Assembly: GCA_022606135.1 (NCBI GenBank)
Contig: JABYQN010000012.1
Span: 372,001-436,000, forward strand
Reading direction: 5' to 3'
Origin: Fomes fomentarius
Taxonomy: Eukaryota; Basidiomycota; Agaricomycetes; Polyporales; Polyporaceae
Length of the DNA stretch: 64,000 nt
The position numbers were made by a program, and so were the translations under genes. The notes below the pieces were generated by a model that worked only from the letters and a program-made list of their open reading frames with translations, was not told the DNA's origin and searched no databases. Below, piece after piece: positions 11,201 to 24,420 of this stretch. Position 1 is the stretch's first letter, and every line of letters begins with the position of its first letter.

Positions 11201-13680
11201 GTTCTGGAGTCCCAAACTTATCCATGCTCCCTAAATCCCGGGTCGTATAGGATTCTTGCTGTGAATGGCAAAGACGTTCGCACTGGATAGCGAACTGAAG
11301 GACACCACTGCGTAGGCCTGATGTCGGCCAACGCTAGTCGCAGAGCGGAACAAAAATGGAGCACTCAGGTGCCCCTCTTGGTACCAAATATGTGGGTAGA
11401 TCGCATGATTTTCTCGACTCTGTCTGATCGGAACGTACGGGGCGGGACCGCGACCAGGAGGTGACGACGTGACATACGTAGCGGCTCTCCCAGCGATGGA
11501 ACCATCTGGCCTCTGGGCTGGAGGGGTCATACCGTGACAGACGAGGGACGGAAGGCTTGGTTTACGGCGGAGCAAGAACCCGTGTCATTAGTCACAACAA
11601 TCGGAGGAGGAACGTTCGACGACTCACCAGAGCCAGTTATTACTGAGCCTATATCACAACCTTCCTGAAACCGCCTCCGTTCACGCTTGTGTGACTTTGT
11701 CTTGTGCACGTAGCCTGAGTCTGTCGCGAACCAGAAGAAAGAGAAAAGGAAAAGGCGATGGGGGACGAGAAGTTCGACGGCGAGAACGCCGACTCGGAAA
11801 TGCCACCTATAGACGCTGAAGAACTTGGGCGCGACGCTCATCCACTCTCCCGAGTCCATACCTCCGACGTCCGTGTTTCCAGATGCGCCCCCCGCTAGAC
11901 ACCCACTGCCTCCCTGGACGACGGCCCGAATCCCATAAAGAACACTCGAACGGTGACACCCACAGCAGAATGGATGTTTGGCATAACTCTCTCATGTTAT
12001 GCGCCGCCGCTTACATGGTACGTCCTAAGTTCATCGTCTCTCATACCCATCTGTTGATTGTTATAATGCCCTACCCAACGCAGACTCGTCGATCGAGTAC
12101 ACGTTGATGGCCACATCAAAATCGCAATGCGCAGAAGATTAACGCTACTCATGCTCCATCTCGCAGGCACCGGGAATCATGCACAATGCGCATCCCATGC
12201 TCATGTAAGTGGTACTATCCACTTGTCTAGATCTCGTCGGTAATCTCGCCTCCTAGATCATGCTTGACCGCCGCTTTCCCCACTCTCAATGGACTATCTA
12301 CGCCTGATGCGTCGACTGTCGTTCGACAGTCATGTCGCTCAACGGTTCCTTCGTCCATCCTCCCTCAAGGCATGTCGCGCAAACTCCCTCGCAAGCTTGA
12401 GCTATCTGCCGCACCTCTGTCGGCGCATACCCTGTCAGAGCCCCGTGCTCCACCCCTATGACACTTCGCGAGAAGGACGAGCGCACACAGGACGCGCGCG
12501 AAACATCGATGACCTCGCCCTTCACTCTCTCCCTCGCTAATCGACAATCCGTTGCCATCACCCACCCGGAGCGCGTCGAGGACAAGTATACCCTACCAGC
12601 ACCTCGGCCCCGTCTCTTGAGCCTTTCTCACTCTGTCGGCTGTCCTTGAGCGTCAAGTACACCCACTGGAAACTGCTTCGCGTAGGCCGCACTGCTCTGC
12701 GGAGAGATTCAAGGATATCCGTCAAGTGCAGAACCCTCCCTCATTGTACATGTTTCACCAAGTGCAGCTCAGCTTAACGTGTCTCTCGCCGGATCTTATA
12801 CATGGGATCGTACGCTGTCCACCGATCGTGGTTGAGGCCCGCGGCACAACCCGTTCCCTCCAGGTTTTCTACGGATGGGAGCGCCTCCATGGGCCAGGAC
12901 GGCGCTCTCTCGTCCTCGACCTTCTGCTGCTGGGACTTATATCGCCACGTCTCGTCTCCACCCACGCTCGAGCTCAGGTTGAGGAACGAGGAGTCCGCGT
13001 ATCCGCACGGCTGGCAGGTCACTAGTCATATGCTCGTCTCAGTCAATCACAGACACTATATCGCGAACTCGATGGATGAGACTCGTGTCTGACATGTCCA
13101 CGTTCCTGCGGCAAGCACGAGGCTCTTCCCCTACTCTCTGGTTTGTGTCAGTATACGTCGCTGGGGCTGGTCTTGTCTATGATCTGCAACGTCAGGTCTA
13201 CCTGTTCCGATGGTCGCCCACTCCGCCCGCTCGTCGTCGTTCGTCGCTACTGCAACTGCCGTATCTACCACTTCAGCCTCGACAGCCGCGCAACGACAAC
13301 GCGCACCTCCACAACGATTGTCCTGAGACTACAGTCATCTCAGCGGTCTACGTGGACGTGCGGGAGCTATCAGATTACGGGCGATGGACATCTTGACGGC
13401 GTTGGATGGGCATTCTGCGTGGATGTACTCCGGCACATCCAGTCGCTAGAATCATTGGTCGGACTCTTCGCCGGAACGTACAAAGTTGTTCGCAGTCCGA
13501 GTCAGCAACTGCGTTCAGCTCCGAGGGGAGACGTTGGGGCTGACAGCGGTGACAGTGGGATCGGGAGCAAACTGGAGCTGCACGAGACGATGTACTCACA
13601 GTGGAACAATGATACGCCATCTATACTGTCGCCGTTTGTGAAGACCTTCGTATACAACTAGTGCCCTGGATGTCCGACAG
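11200..13680. repeat. Blocks N and O, second copy
   Basis: Block N (11200-12250) recurs at 20390-21430, 24420-25450 and 61960-62970, and inverted at 37530-38180. Block O (12250-13680) recurs at 25450-26970, in part at 21430-22150, at 62970 to the window edge, and more diverged at 1800-3150. The last part of O has a plus-strand reading (around GYQITGDG...WAFCVDV) that can be followed in two copies but is interrupted differently in each. I treat it as unexplained, possibly decayed coding sequence. Confidence 0.5.
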
Positions 13681-14111
13681 TTGTGACTTCCCGGGGGTTA
13701 TTTGTGATGTCGATCTGTGACCGCTTGGCATTCGTGGTGGAGCCGGACGATGTTCTATGTTTTCTTCAAACACTCCTAACTAGAGGACATACCGTTTCTG
13801 CTTTTCTTTCGCGCGCCTTATAATGGAGAATTCTTCACCTCAACGACCGAGCTTGCACATGAATAAGACGCCACATTTCGGACGGTCGGAAATGGTCTAA
13901 CCTACTCCCGCTCATGCTGGGTGAGATAGGAACAGTGGCCGGGAGTGGGCCCATATGCATCTACTACATTGACCAACCACTGTCTCGGATGATGGATGTT
14001 GGCTGATGACATCACCCTGCCACGGACCACCAAGCCGTCACTCTGTCTGCAATGATAGTGATCTTCAGAAGTTCTGTGTACACGATTCCTATGGATACAT
14101 ATAGACGGTGA
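13681..14111. repeat. 3' flank of F-box/WD40 copy 2, duplicated
   Basis: The stretch 13661-13810 is identical or nearly so to 26951-27103. The following 13810-14111 matches 27458-27763 and, more loosely, 3200-3463. This marks the most recent exchange or duplication between modules 2 and 3. The point 13807-13811 (ctttcgcgc) is the empty counterpart of the solo-LTR insertion at 27104. It contains no gene of its own. Confidence 0.75.
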
Positions 14112-16622
14112 CTAGTCTGCATTTCCCTGCATAAGTAAGTGTCCGATCGGATGACAGACAACAGTCACCCCACTACCATGTACCAATGTCTGTCCATCTG
14201 GCGTGAGTAAGAGTGGATCATAACCATATCCCGTCGTCTGGAACGATGCTAGGCAGGCGCCATCGCTCACCCTCCACAGGTATACCATGCCCCCCTTGTA
14301 TGTGCTCGTGGCAACGGACTTCCCACAACATGAGATGCATGTTGACCAAACCTCGCTGTCATGTTGTAGAGATGCAATCTGCGTGCCAGTGTGGGTGTCC
14401 CAGATGTCCACGACATCGTCTTTGAACTCTCTGACCAACACTTCCCTCCCACTTCCAGAGGTTTTAACGTGGAGACGAAGCTCTTTGGATGTAGATCCTG
14501 GTGTCTTCAAGCTCTGGCCTAAAGGGAGGCCTGACAGCTCGCCAAATGGAGGACTATTCTCGTGCTCCGATAGGTCCCACATGATTGTAGATCCATCTCC
14601 ATACATAGTAATGAGTCTACCCCCATCAGAGGAGAACACCGAGTCGACCAGTGAAGGATGAGCTGCCTCCTCAGGCTGCTTGCTTGTTTTGGGTGTGTAG
14701 GTAAGACGGCAACTGCCATTTTGAGGTATGGCAGTAGAGGGAGTTGTACATGTGCCGTATGAGTTTCGTGTACCTTCTACAAGAGAAGGCTGATCTGACG
14801 CAGATTTGAGAGTAGTCATGTCCCACCATCGGAGAACACCTTCAACATCCTTGGCAATGATGGTACCTTCAGCGTCCTTGGCAATGATGGTACCTGTGGG
14901 CGTCCAGACCATGCTCGTGTAGATGTAAAGTGGAGGGGCAATGGGTTCAGAACGTTTGCCGGTAGACAGTGTACCAAGTGGGGTCCCGTGCATAGTGTCC
15001 CAGATGCGGATTTGACACCAGGATCTGGATGCAAGGCACCGGCCATCAGGAGAGAAACAAAGCTGGTTGATCTGCTCTCGATGTGCACCCCAGTGCAGGA
15101 CAGAGGATAGATTGTGTTCAACCATGCTCCAAAGGATGATGGTTCCATCGAAAGATCCACTTGCGATCCACCGACCATGAGAAGTTGCAGCAAGGGCAGT
15201 CACAAAACTATGGTGACCGTATTCCACTGCTGGTCTCTTTACATCAACTATTGGGTAGCATAAATCAGTGTACCATGATTAAGAACTGGAATTCTTTCCT
15301 CACCTGCAGAGGACTCAAGTCCAAGCATGTTATTGACATGTAGGACAGGAAAGAGAGTCGACATAGTGCGATACCAGAAAATCCATCGTGTGTGCTGCCC
15401 ATCCTGGGGATATTTGAAATGTATATGATGAGGCGAGCACCTCAGAAATGACTCCTCAAGCTTCTTGCATGCTTCTATAGTAGCTTCGTCATTGGAAATG
15501 GGTGGCCGCCCGAATGCGATGGTATACTTTCGTCTTATCGATCCCTCAATCCCTGGGGGATGTGAGATGTGGTCGAGAATGGCGGATGCTTGTGTGACTA
15601 TCCTGCCATCAGACAGATTGAGCATCAACTCCAGTGAACGCAAGCTGTCAAACGGCCTGGATATGATGTCGAGTGTTTCATCTACGATGTCATACACATT
15701 CCAGCATGAGCCTGTATGTCAGAGGATGCGTGTTGAAACCTATTGACAAACCATTGGTGGAGTCAACGTTAATGTCGAGAGTCTGCACAGATGATCGAGC
15801 CAGCCTCAGAATAGTGTTGATTCCATCTGATTCACGGCTGTACCGAAGCTAATGAAGCAATTCATCATTTCACAACTCAAGTGTACAAACACAATATCAA
15901 GCACTCACGGACAGCGAGCGGATATGTACACGACCAGCGACTCGATTCATCCATGCATCCGGGATCATCTGCGACTTTTTCACGACGATGTCCTCGCACC
16001 GAAGGGACCTCAGCACGGAGAACGATAGAAGGAGCCTCGCGCAGTGCATGGAGGTTGGGAAGGAGACAGAACTCAGATGTAGCTCCTGAATTGTAGTTGA
16101 GTGTCTGCGGAGGCATGCAAGAGACATCCTGTGACATGGGAGTGCAGAAGGGAGGTATTCCATGTGTCCTATACCGCTCTCTTGAGGCCCATGGCCCTCC
16201 ATGTTTTCTGTGACCTCCACAGTTTTCTTGGCTTTGCGAAACATGGTCCCGCGGAGGGACCAGCGTCTCAGATTCGGAAGCAAAGTGAGGAGGGAAATCG
16301 GGACTATCTCTATGAGATACAGCGACTCGCCGGCGGGTCCTCCGTCTTCAGGTGCTACAGGATCAAGGTTGACCGAGCGCACGAAGGGCCGAAGATGGAT
16401 ATACTGAGTGATGGCTGAGCAAAGGGAGAACAGTTGCTCCCGTCTCCTGACCCGGACAGAGAAATAGAGGTTATAGCGGCTGCGACGCAACCACCCGCTG
16501 CACGTCAAAGCGCACTGTCGAAGGGTCTCGACGTCGCCATGGAGTTGGTCGATGATGAGGTCCTTGATCTCTGCGGGGAACGTCGAGGGGAAGGCCATGT
16601 TGTCGCCAGGGAGAGTAGACAT
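14112..16622 (-). CDS. F-box/WD40 repeat protein, copy 2, intact
   Basis: Minus strand, exons 15909-16622, 15752-15848, 15304-15681 and 14112-15247, giving 775 codons (774 residues) with no stop. The introns are 60, 70 and 56 nt. The ATG at 16622 is used because the longer frame starts with GTG. The F-box-like segment is at about residues 14-55 (FPAEIKDLIIDQLHGDVETL). A middle region of about 340 residues has leucine-rich stretches but no repeat that I can define. The WD40 propeller runs from about residue 400 to the end, with SGSFDGTIILWS, IRIWDTMHG and MVYLWRVSDG. Such proteins usually bring a target to an SCF ubiquitin ligase in nucleus or cytosol; the target is unknown. Intron 2 has a weak GTTTGT donor shared by the paralogues. 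Of the four copies this is the cleanest reference for gene structure. Confidence 0.88.
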
Positions 16623-16679
16623 GGAGGTACTTGGGTGAGTTCGCAGGGGCCAGTGAAGCACCTACAGCCCCCTCCTACT

Positions 16680-18200
16680 TGAACTGCTAGGACTCGCTGA
16701 AGTGACAGAACCCAACTACACCGGCGGTACGCCCAGCGCAGCCTCAGGCGGAGAGATCCTGACTCCGAGAGATGGCGGTGACTGGCGTAATTGGGGTGGC
16801 TTCGGTTCAGGGACTCGGGATCTTGATAGCACGAGTTCTTTGATGCAGCGGCGAGATGCGGTGTACGTTGACTGGAACAATGGCGGTTGTGACTTTGTAA
16901 ACCTTTCCTCTCTAGCAATGTTCGACTGTCGCGACTCGCGAGCTCCTCGGCAAGGGTCGGAGAGTCACGGCCGGAAGGGTTAGTCGGATGTAGAGATCCT
17001 GATATGCGTAGCACGAGTTCGTCGTAAGGCGAGGTAAGAGTCAGTCAGGTCAACGTGTTCACCATGACTGGCGGCAATGATAGAGAGTGCACGGTTGAGA
17101 AAATGAATCAACCTTCAGTCAGACGTGCCTCTTGCTTACATCGCTCCAGTCCTCAAGTTGCGTTATATTGAGAACATCCCTGCCGAGGCAAATTCGTATT
17201 CATCATATTCACTGAGACCAGGCGACATCAAGCTTCGGACCACAAGCCGGAACCACAGGTGCTAAAGTCAAGAATCCTCAACACGACCTATGTGAGCCCG
17301 AAAGCCGGCGAACGCTCGTCTCCAACCCGCGGCGCACTGCATCACTGTGGACAACAACGTCCGAAGCCGTCTTCTGATCCAACTGACTATCTGCTGTCCA
17401 TGTACTGAAGAAGGCCTAAAAGGGACTGAGAGTGGACGGGTAAAAGAACGGAATGTACCAGCGCGCGTATGCGAAGCAAGGCAGTGCCCGGTCCAGGATA
17501 TTGGATGTTCGAGATGTGGCGGTGAGAGCGCGAGACGATCGGAGAGCAGGAGAAGGTGGAGTGAGGCGACGAGACGTGCGATATGCACATTCGGAAAGGC
17601 GCACAACGGTGAGCGCGCAAGTAGAACGTGAGCCCCAAGTGGACAAGGCGGAGAGAGAGTGCTGTCGGACTTGAACAACGTAGATGTCTGCGAGTCTGCG
17701 ACGCGTCTGCTGCCGGCGGATATGCGAGAGTCGCTTGAGCTGGATTCAGCGAGACGTGATTGTCGGTGAAGATGCGTTCCAGGTTGCGAACCGGCCTTGT
17801 AATGGGTGGCGGCGGGACATCGACCACACTCCTGGTGGACCACGGTAGGCTGTCGCGACCGAGGAGGAATATGTTGGGCGAGGATCTCGACGAACAGAAC
17901 ACCGGACCTACGCAGAGCTCCAGATCTAGACAGATTAGTCCCGGGGCGATCAGTTGGAAGCCAGACAGAGTATGACCCGGCCGTCTTCAGCCCTGGCGCG
18001 ACATGCTCTAGTTCGTGTGCTCCACGCAGTGGACAGTGATAGGCGAGATGATGAAGGACTCGTACGTGTCAATGAGATGCCACAATCATGGTCGCATAGG
18101 CACCCTGAGCGTGGATGACGCCGACACTCACCGAACGATTGCCCCTGGTAGAGATGTAGATGGGCTCAGTAATGCGGAGGGTCACGGCGATTGACGCCGT
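16680..18200. repeat. Blocks G and H, second copy
   Basis: These are the counterparts of 6650-8200 and 30340-31860. The divergent frame of block G begins at an ATG matching that at 6708 (MAVTGVIGVAS) but runs into a stop after about 23 codons because of a small frame difference. The alternative long plus frame at 16702-16983 opens with GTG and is therefore weak. Minus-strand frames of up to 191 codons in block H have no recognisable domain. Confidence 0.5.
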
Positions 18201-19510
18201 TCAGTATCGCATCACTGGGTGGCGCGTGCTCTGTCCCACCAGTGTCGGCGCCATGGGCGAGGGTATAGACTCAATTACGAGTGAGGGAGTCGGCGAGCTG
18301 GAGGAAGCACTAAGTGAGTTGTGCAGTATCGATGCCCAATAGAACGCGATCATTGACCTAGTCATCGACTGCAGTATGCAGTGACACCTCTCCGTCCTCG
18401 GATGCATCATCCACGTCGCCGGGAGTTGACGAGGGCGATGAGAGAGGTTGAGTAAGGAGTGGAATAGATAGATAGTCGTGTGCGCCATGACCAGAGATCA
18501 TGATGGCGAGGTGGAACAGATCATAGAAGAATGACCGTCGACGGAGGTGTGAGGGAGGATTGAGAAGGTCTCGAAGAGCGGTGATCTGCGCGATATAGAC
18601 GGTGTAGATGAAATCGAGCAAGGATTCTACCTGAATTCGAAGAGGCTCGGAGTGCGAATAGGGGAAGGCAGCTCAGGGAAAGCGCGGTTCCGCTCGCACT
18701 TGAGTTAATCTGCGGAGGTGTGAGGGAAGGGTTTGATGCGAGGAATTGATGTGTGATACGTGGACGGGAGGTGGCGATATGCGATCTGGACACAAACAGA
18801 TTCCCTAGACACGGAGAATCTGTCTCCAATTGAAGCTTGTCGCGGACGAGGGAAACTACTTGAATTTGAAAGTCCGGAAGCGATAGAGAGTTTGAATATC
18901 AACGTACCGAGGTTAGAAGAAGCCCGCAAAGCAACATCAAGGTCCCAACGGAGAGGTCTTTTGATAGTATTGATTGTAGAGCCGTACAAGAAAGAACGTA
19001 GAGCGAAAAGGGACCGTCAGTCACAGACCGAGCGCGACATAGAATATGTAATCTCACGGGCGTGGCTAGTCGAGTATGAAGCAGGCGAGGGACGTGGACG
19101 AGTGAGATGAGTATCGTGAGCTATGGGGATACAGAGCCCACGTCAGTATCAGGGAAAGCGAAAAACTTACAGAGCATTCGGGCCAGCGTTGTTTGAGCGC
19201 GAATCACACAAGGAATCGATCCGATATAGAGACTGGCGCTGACAGAACGACGCCACGATGACGCTGAGTCCAAACGTTATTGGACAGCCATGGACGTCGG
19301 TCGGCCCGCTGGTGGACACCTTGGTGGCTATGGCAGATCGATAGCGGACCCGTGTTGCAAGCTTCAAATGATGCATGGTCCGTACCCGGTCTCAGTACTA
19401 GCAGAAGTGCTGCCCAAGAGCAGCGAACTCCCCATAGATGCGCTAGCGACTGGATGCCTCCTGACGCACTGATCAAACGAGGCTGTGATATGATCATTCA
19501 ATGCTACCGC
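18200..19510. repeat. Blocks I, J and K, second copy
   Basis: Collinear with 8200-9830 but shorter. It includes the conserved core around 18490-18530 (minus-strand reading YDLFHLAIMISGHGA). A plus-strand frame of 116 codons (18760-19110) has a protein-like acidic stretch around LDTENLSPIEAC. The matching stretch at 8800-8900 reads similarly but is interrupted. I cannot decide whether either strand was ever coding. Confidence 0.45.
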
Positions 19511-19514
19511 CTGC

Positions 19515-21430
19515 TTCGTAGCACAAGCTTGAACCACGGATGCTGCACTCGAGCGTCCTGTACAGCCGAACAGTCTGCAAACTCTTTCGCCATCCCGCGG
19601 AACATGGACTGCTGGAGACCACATCGTCCGACGTCTCCTTCTCCGCTCACTTGAAGATCCGCATTCCATGGAATCGGAGAGCCGCGGAGACTGCGCAGAA
19701 TCGTTATGGGGACATGCGGATTGGATCCTGGGCGGATATATCGCCAGTACACACACCGAGCTCGATACAGGACGGCAGGAGGGGCGAGAGGGAGCGAGAG
19801 GGACGCTAAAGCAGTAACGGATTCCGGGTGCATGGCAGTGAGCACGGAGGATGCGAGAGGTCCGGACAGTCTTGAGTTGAGATTGCCTCCGGAACGGCAA
19901 CAGAATCGATGTGTATGACCACCCAAATAACCATGGTGCGTGCGACTGAGCTTGTACTGAGTCCTGGCGACGGAGGAGACCAAGTAGTGCGGGACGAAGA
20001 CAACGCACATCCGTACGACCAGGGCGTCGATCGCGGCGCGAGCATAGTACATGCGAGAGGAGTGAAAGTGGATCGTCCGCGTAGAACGCGAATCAGTCTT
20101 GCAGGCGGTGCAGCGCTTTGAACCAAATCGTTGTCGCGTACATGGATGAGGCTCCCGACCTGGAGGATTGGGCTTACGGGTGGCTAGATGATCAGCATTA
20201 GTACCTAGACATACAAACCCCTCGAGACCTGATAGAATAGTTACGGTGGAATCAATTACGGGTCCGGGATTGACAACTGAAGAATGACCTACAGCGTGAC
20301 CGGCCCTGTGTACGTGGACGACAGGCAAAGCAGACTAGCTGCGAGACGTAAGGAAGGACGGCCTGGTCGTCCTTCAGTCCGAGCTCGGGACAGTCAGATC
20401 CATGCTTGCAGGATACCTAGTCGTGCATGATGCCAGTTCGAGGGAGAGGTGCAGCACGAGTTTCTTACACGACTCGCACAAGCCTGGTGGTCGGCACCTC
20501 GAGAGGGTAGCCCTAATTGCAGAGCGAGCCGAGAACGGAGCACTCAGGTGTTCCTGCTACCAGATATGTGGCCAGCGCACAAGATTCGCTCGCGCCTGAT
20601 CGCTCGGGATGTTTGGACGCAGGGCCCGGGTGCCTGGTAGGACGAGTAACGGGGGCGCGACGATACATTGTGGACAGCGGCTCTCCGAGCGTTGGAGCTG
20701 TCTGATCTCTGCGCTGTCGTGTGTCCTATGGGGACAGACGAGGAATGAAAGGCCTGGTTGCAACAGACCGAGATCCGCATCAGTAGTCACAACAAGAGGA
20801 GGAATATACGACGACTCACAGAGTTGCTAAGCTTACTATGTTATGCTCACCGCAACCCTCCTTCTCCTACCAAGACCGCCTCCAGCTTGTAGTAGTTTGC
20901 CTTTTGCACGTGTCTTGAGTCCAACGCAAGCTAGGAGCAAAAGAAAGGCTGATGGATGACGAGAAGACCAACAGGGAGATGCCATGCATATGGCAGTCCG
21001 ACAGCAACGAGGGCTACTTTATAGACGCTGAAAGTGCGGCAACTTTGGGCGCGGCGCTAGCGATCTTCGTCCGATTCAAAGTTCAAGATGCCCTCCCACC
21101 TCTTGGACGATGGACCGAATTCCATGAACAACACGTCGGAGGATTACACCAGCAGCACGCTGGAGGGCCTGGCTGTGGATGGATGGTCATAATTCAGTCT
21201 CGTACGTGGTACGTCGAATGCTCACTGTCTGTCTTACTACCAGTTCATCATTGCAATGCCGGATTCCCAGACAGACTTGTCAATCGAGTACAAGTTGCCA
21301 GTGGCCACATCAGAATTGGCACGCGCGCAGGAGCATAGTGCTATGGTCCCTCTCGCAGGCACTGGGAATCATGCGCGATGCGCATGCTATGCTCATGTAA
21401 GTGGTCCTGTCCATTTGCCTAGACATCGTC
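19515..21430. repeat. Blocks M and N, second copy
   Basis: Collinear with 10300-12250 but without block L. Block M here gives the longest minus-strand frame of the family (19504-20328), which opens at TTG, has no ATG near its start and contains no domain that I recognise. Block N ends in the short motif shared with 1640-1790 and 59140-59400 (a gggaatcatgc word followed by a catgct or catgta motif). Confidence 0.5.
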
Positions 21431-22440
21431 CGTGATCCCGTCCCCGGTTCATCCAGATTGCGCTCAATACCCAACCCCTCCACTCTCTATGGATTCTCAG
21501 TCCTGATGCGCCGTTTGACAGTCTTGTCGCGCGGCTGTTCCTTCATCTCTCATGTCGCACAAGCTTCCTCGCAACTCCGTCAACGCACACCCAATCAAAA
21601 CCCCCTGCTCCGTTTCTTCGAGTCGGACGAGCGCACACAGCAAGCTGATCATCTCTCCCGCGGAGCCACAATCTATCCCCTTGCCTGCACGAGCGCGTCA
21701 AGAACAAGGATACCCTGCCGTGGAGTGCCTACATCTCAAGGCCGTCTCTCGGGTCTTTCTGACCTCGTCTGGTACCCTCAAGCGTTCGCGCGGTCCAGAA
21801 ACTGCTTCTTCATGCTCATACTGCGCTGCAGTGAGAGCCGGTCCTTCATGGCTCCCATTTCGCACGTTACAGTAATTCGGATTCACAACTCTGGCCTCAT
21901 GATATCCTTCTCTCCCAGTTCCGCTCAGCACTCGTCGCGCGATTGGCACCCGGGTCGCGCGATCTCATCGCAACCGATCGCGGTTGAGGCTCACGACAGG
22001 TCGTTCTCTTCAAGTCCTGTATGGACGTGAGCGGGCCTCCTCCCTCCGCTCTTGGGACTCGTTTCCTCCCACCTTGAGGACCCAAGCCGGTATCGAGGAA
22101 CGAGGAGGTCGTGTATCGGTCAGCATAGTCTGAAGCTCCTCTCACTCGATCATATTAACATCGCTGGTGAGTCTGTTTCGTGGGTGTGTATGTGTAACGT
22201 GTTCTTACTGTAACATTATCGTGTCGGCCTCTCTTGACGGGCCAGTTGGCTTGCACAGCCAGCGGTCTCAGTCTCGTAATGACCCCGCCTATCGCTTACA
22301 CATTGATCTCTCGCACACACGCGAGTTCTTCTTTGTACATCAGTAGCAAACGCTACCTGGGCCTACCAACAGAATGTCTACAGGTCCGTCTGGTCGTCGA
22401 AGGGTGGATGACTCCGGGACCCGCCTAACCATCAATCACC
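21430..22440. repeat. Partial block O and a unique spacer
   Basis: The part 21430-22150 resembles the first half of block O and 2160-2340 near the left edge. The part 22150-22440 has no counterpart that I can find in the window and no gene. A plus-strand frame of 209 codons (21401-22030) is rich in Ser, Arg and Pro and looks like non-coding translation. The truncation of O here, followed by a new block I at 22440, is a module junction. Confidence 0.4.
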
Positions 22441-24420
22441 CCTGGTAGAGTTGTAGATGGACGCCGCTTAGTATCGCATCACTAGGACGTGGCAATAGAT
22501 GCGCGTTCACGAGGAACTTCTATCCCGACAGTGTCAGCGCCCGGTCGCGTGAGTATGGACTGAGTTGCGTGTGAGGAAGGTAAGCGAGCTTGTGGGGGAG
22601 CTAAGTGAGTGTCCTTGAATAGAAGGTGATCATTGACATGACATGGTCGTTAACTGGAGTTTGCAGTGACATACCCTCTCCACCCTCGAGTGCATCATCC
22701 ACTTCGCCGAGGGCAAGGAGAGCGAGTGAGTCAGGAGTTGGGTGGGTGCCGCGGGTTATGCGTGCGCCATGACCAGAGATCATGATGGCGAGGTGGAACA
22801 GATCATAGAAGACTAACCATGTGCGCGTCGACGGAGGTGCGAAGGGAGATGAACCGGAGGATCGAGGAGGTCTCGAAGAACGGTGATCTGCGCGATAGAG
22901 ACGGTGTAGATGAAATCACCTAAGGAATCAGTCGGAGATGGAGGTGTGGCGCTGACAGAACGATAGAATTCAGGCAGTGATGACTCTGAGTCCAAACTTT
23001 ATTGGACAGCCATGGACGTTGGTCAGCCCACACAATGGCGGGTTGATAGCGGGCTTGCGTTGGAAGCTGCAAACGATGCATCGTCCGTACAGAAGTGCCT
23101 CCTACTCCGGGGGACGAGAGAACCAACGCACTGTCAAAGACCAGGTCCGCCGAACTCCTACTCCATACGCTAGTCAACGGATGGGTCCTGACGTACTCAT
23201 CAATCGAGACTAGGCAATATGAACATACTGGCATGACGCACTGGGTATCTGCTTCAACCTTAGAGTCCGGAAGCGATAGTGTATGAGGGTCAATGCACCG
23301 AAACGATGGTCCCAGCGGAGAGGTCTGGTTCATAGTCTGGATTTTAGAGTCGGGCAACAAAGGAGTTCGGGCATGCATCGAGGCCAGCGCTGTTCGAGGA
23401 CGAATCGCACAAGGAATTGGTCCGAGATAGGGCAGTCGCGCTAGCAGAGCGTCGCGAGATGACGTACTGGCAGCGATGACGCTGAGCCCGAACTCTATCT
23501 TCATTGGAAAGCCCATGGACCCCGTAACAGGAACCCCCTTCGCAGCATGACGGATTGATAGCGGGCTTGGCTTGTGTTACAAACTAGAAGTGATGTACTG
23601 GGTCTCAATCCGCGCGCGCCAGCCACCCGGAGTAGCAGAAGGGCTTCGCACTGACCAAGGGACTGCGCGATTGAAACAGCGCAGTACCAACGTATGATAT
23701 TACTGCGAGCTTTGGAGCACAAGCAGAAACCATAGACATTGCATTCGAGCGTCCTGTACAGCCGGCCAGTCCGCAAGCTCTTTCTCCACCTCGTAGAACA
23801 TGTACCGTCCGGGACCGTATCGTCAGACGTCTCCGTTTCCACTCACTGGAAGATCCGCATCCCGTGGAATTAGAGAGCCGCAGTTCCGTTATGGGGACGT
23901 ACAGATTGTGTCCTGGGCGGGAGTGTCGGACATATTGCCAGTACACACTCTGTGATACAGGACGGCAGGAGGAGCGAGACGAGCGGGAGGGACACTACAA
24001 CCGAAGCAGCAGTGGATTCCGGGTGCATGGCAGTGAGGACGGAGGATGCGAATGGTATTGAGTTGAGAGTGCCTGCGGAACAGCGGGAGAAACAACGTGT
24101 ATGGAAGATAACCCAATGTGCGACACATCCCACTTCGTGCGACTGAGGTTGTACTGAGTCCCGGCGACGGAGGGGTGCGGGACGAAGACAACGCGCAACT
24201 CCTCGACGAGTGCATCGATTGCGGCGCGAGCTTACAGGCAAGAGGAGTGAAAGTGGTTGGTCCGCAAAGAACGCGAACCATTCTTGCAGGATGGATAGAA
24301 CAATTGCGGTGCGATCAGTTACAGATGCACGACTGACAACTGAAGAAGGACCTACCATTGTCGGCGCAGTGTGTGAATGACTGACTGACAGTCAAAGCAG
24401 ACTAACTGCCAGACGTACAG
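22440..24420. repeat. Extra partial module: blocks I, K, L and M
   Basis: A second run of the same blocks inside module 2, in the order I (22440-22920), K (22915-23215), L (23220-23700) and M (23700-24420). G, H and the F-box/WD40 gene are missing. This shows that the array grew by unequal events that do not respect gene boundaries. The conserved core of block I is at about 22758-22798. No gene is called. Confidence 0.5.

Noticed and set aside
19504..20328. Minus-strand frame of 274 codons in block M
   Set aside because: It opens with TTG, has no domain, and the frame is not kept in the other copies of block M, so it is not called as a gene.
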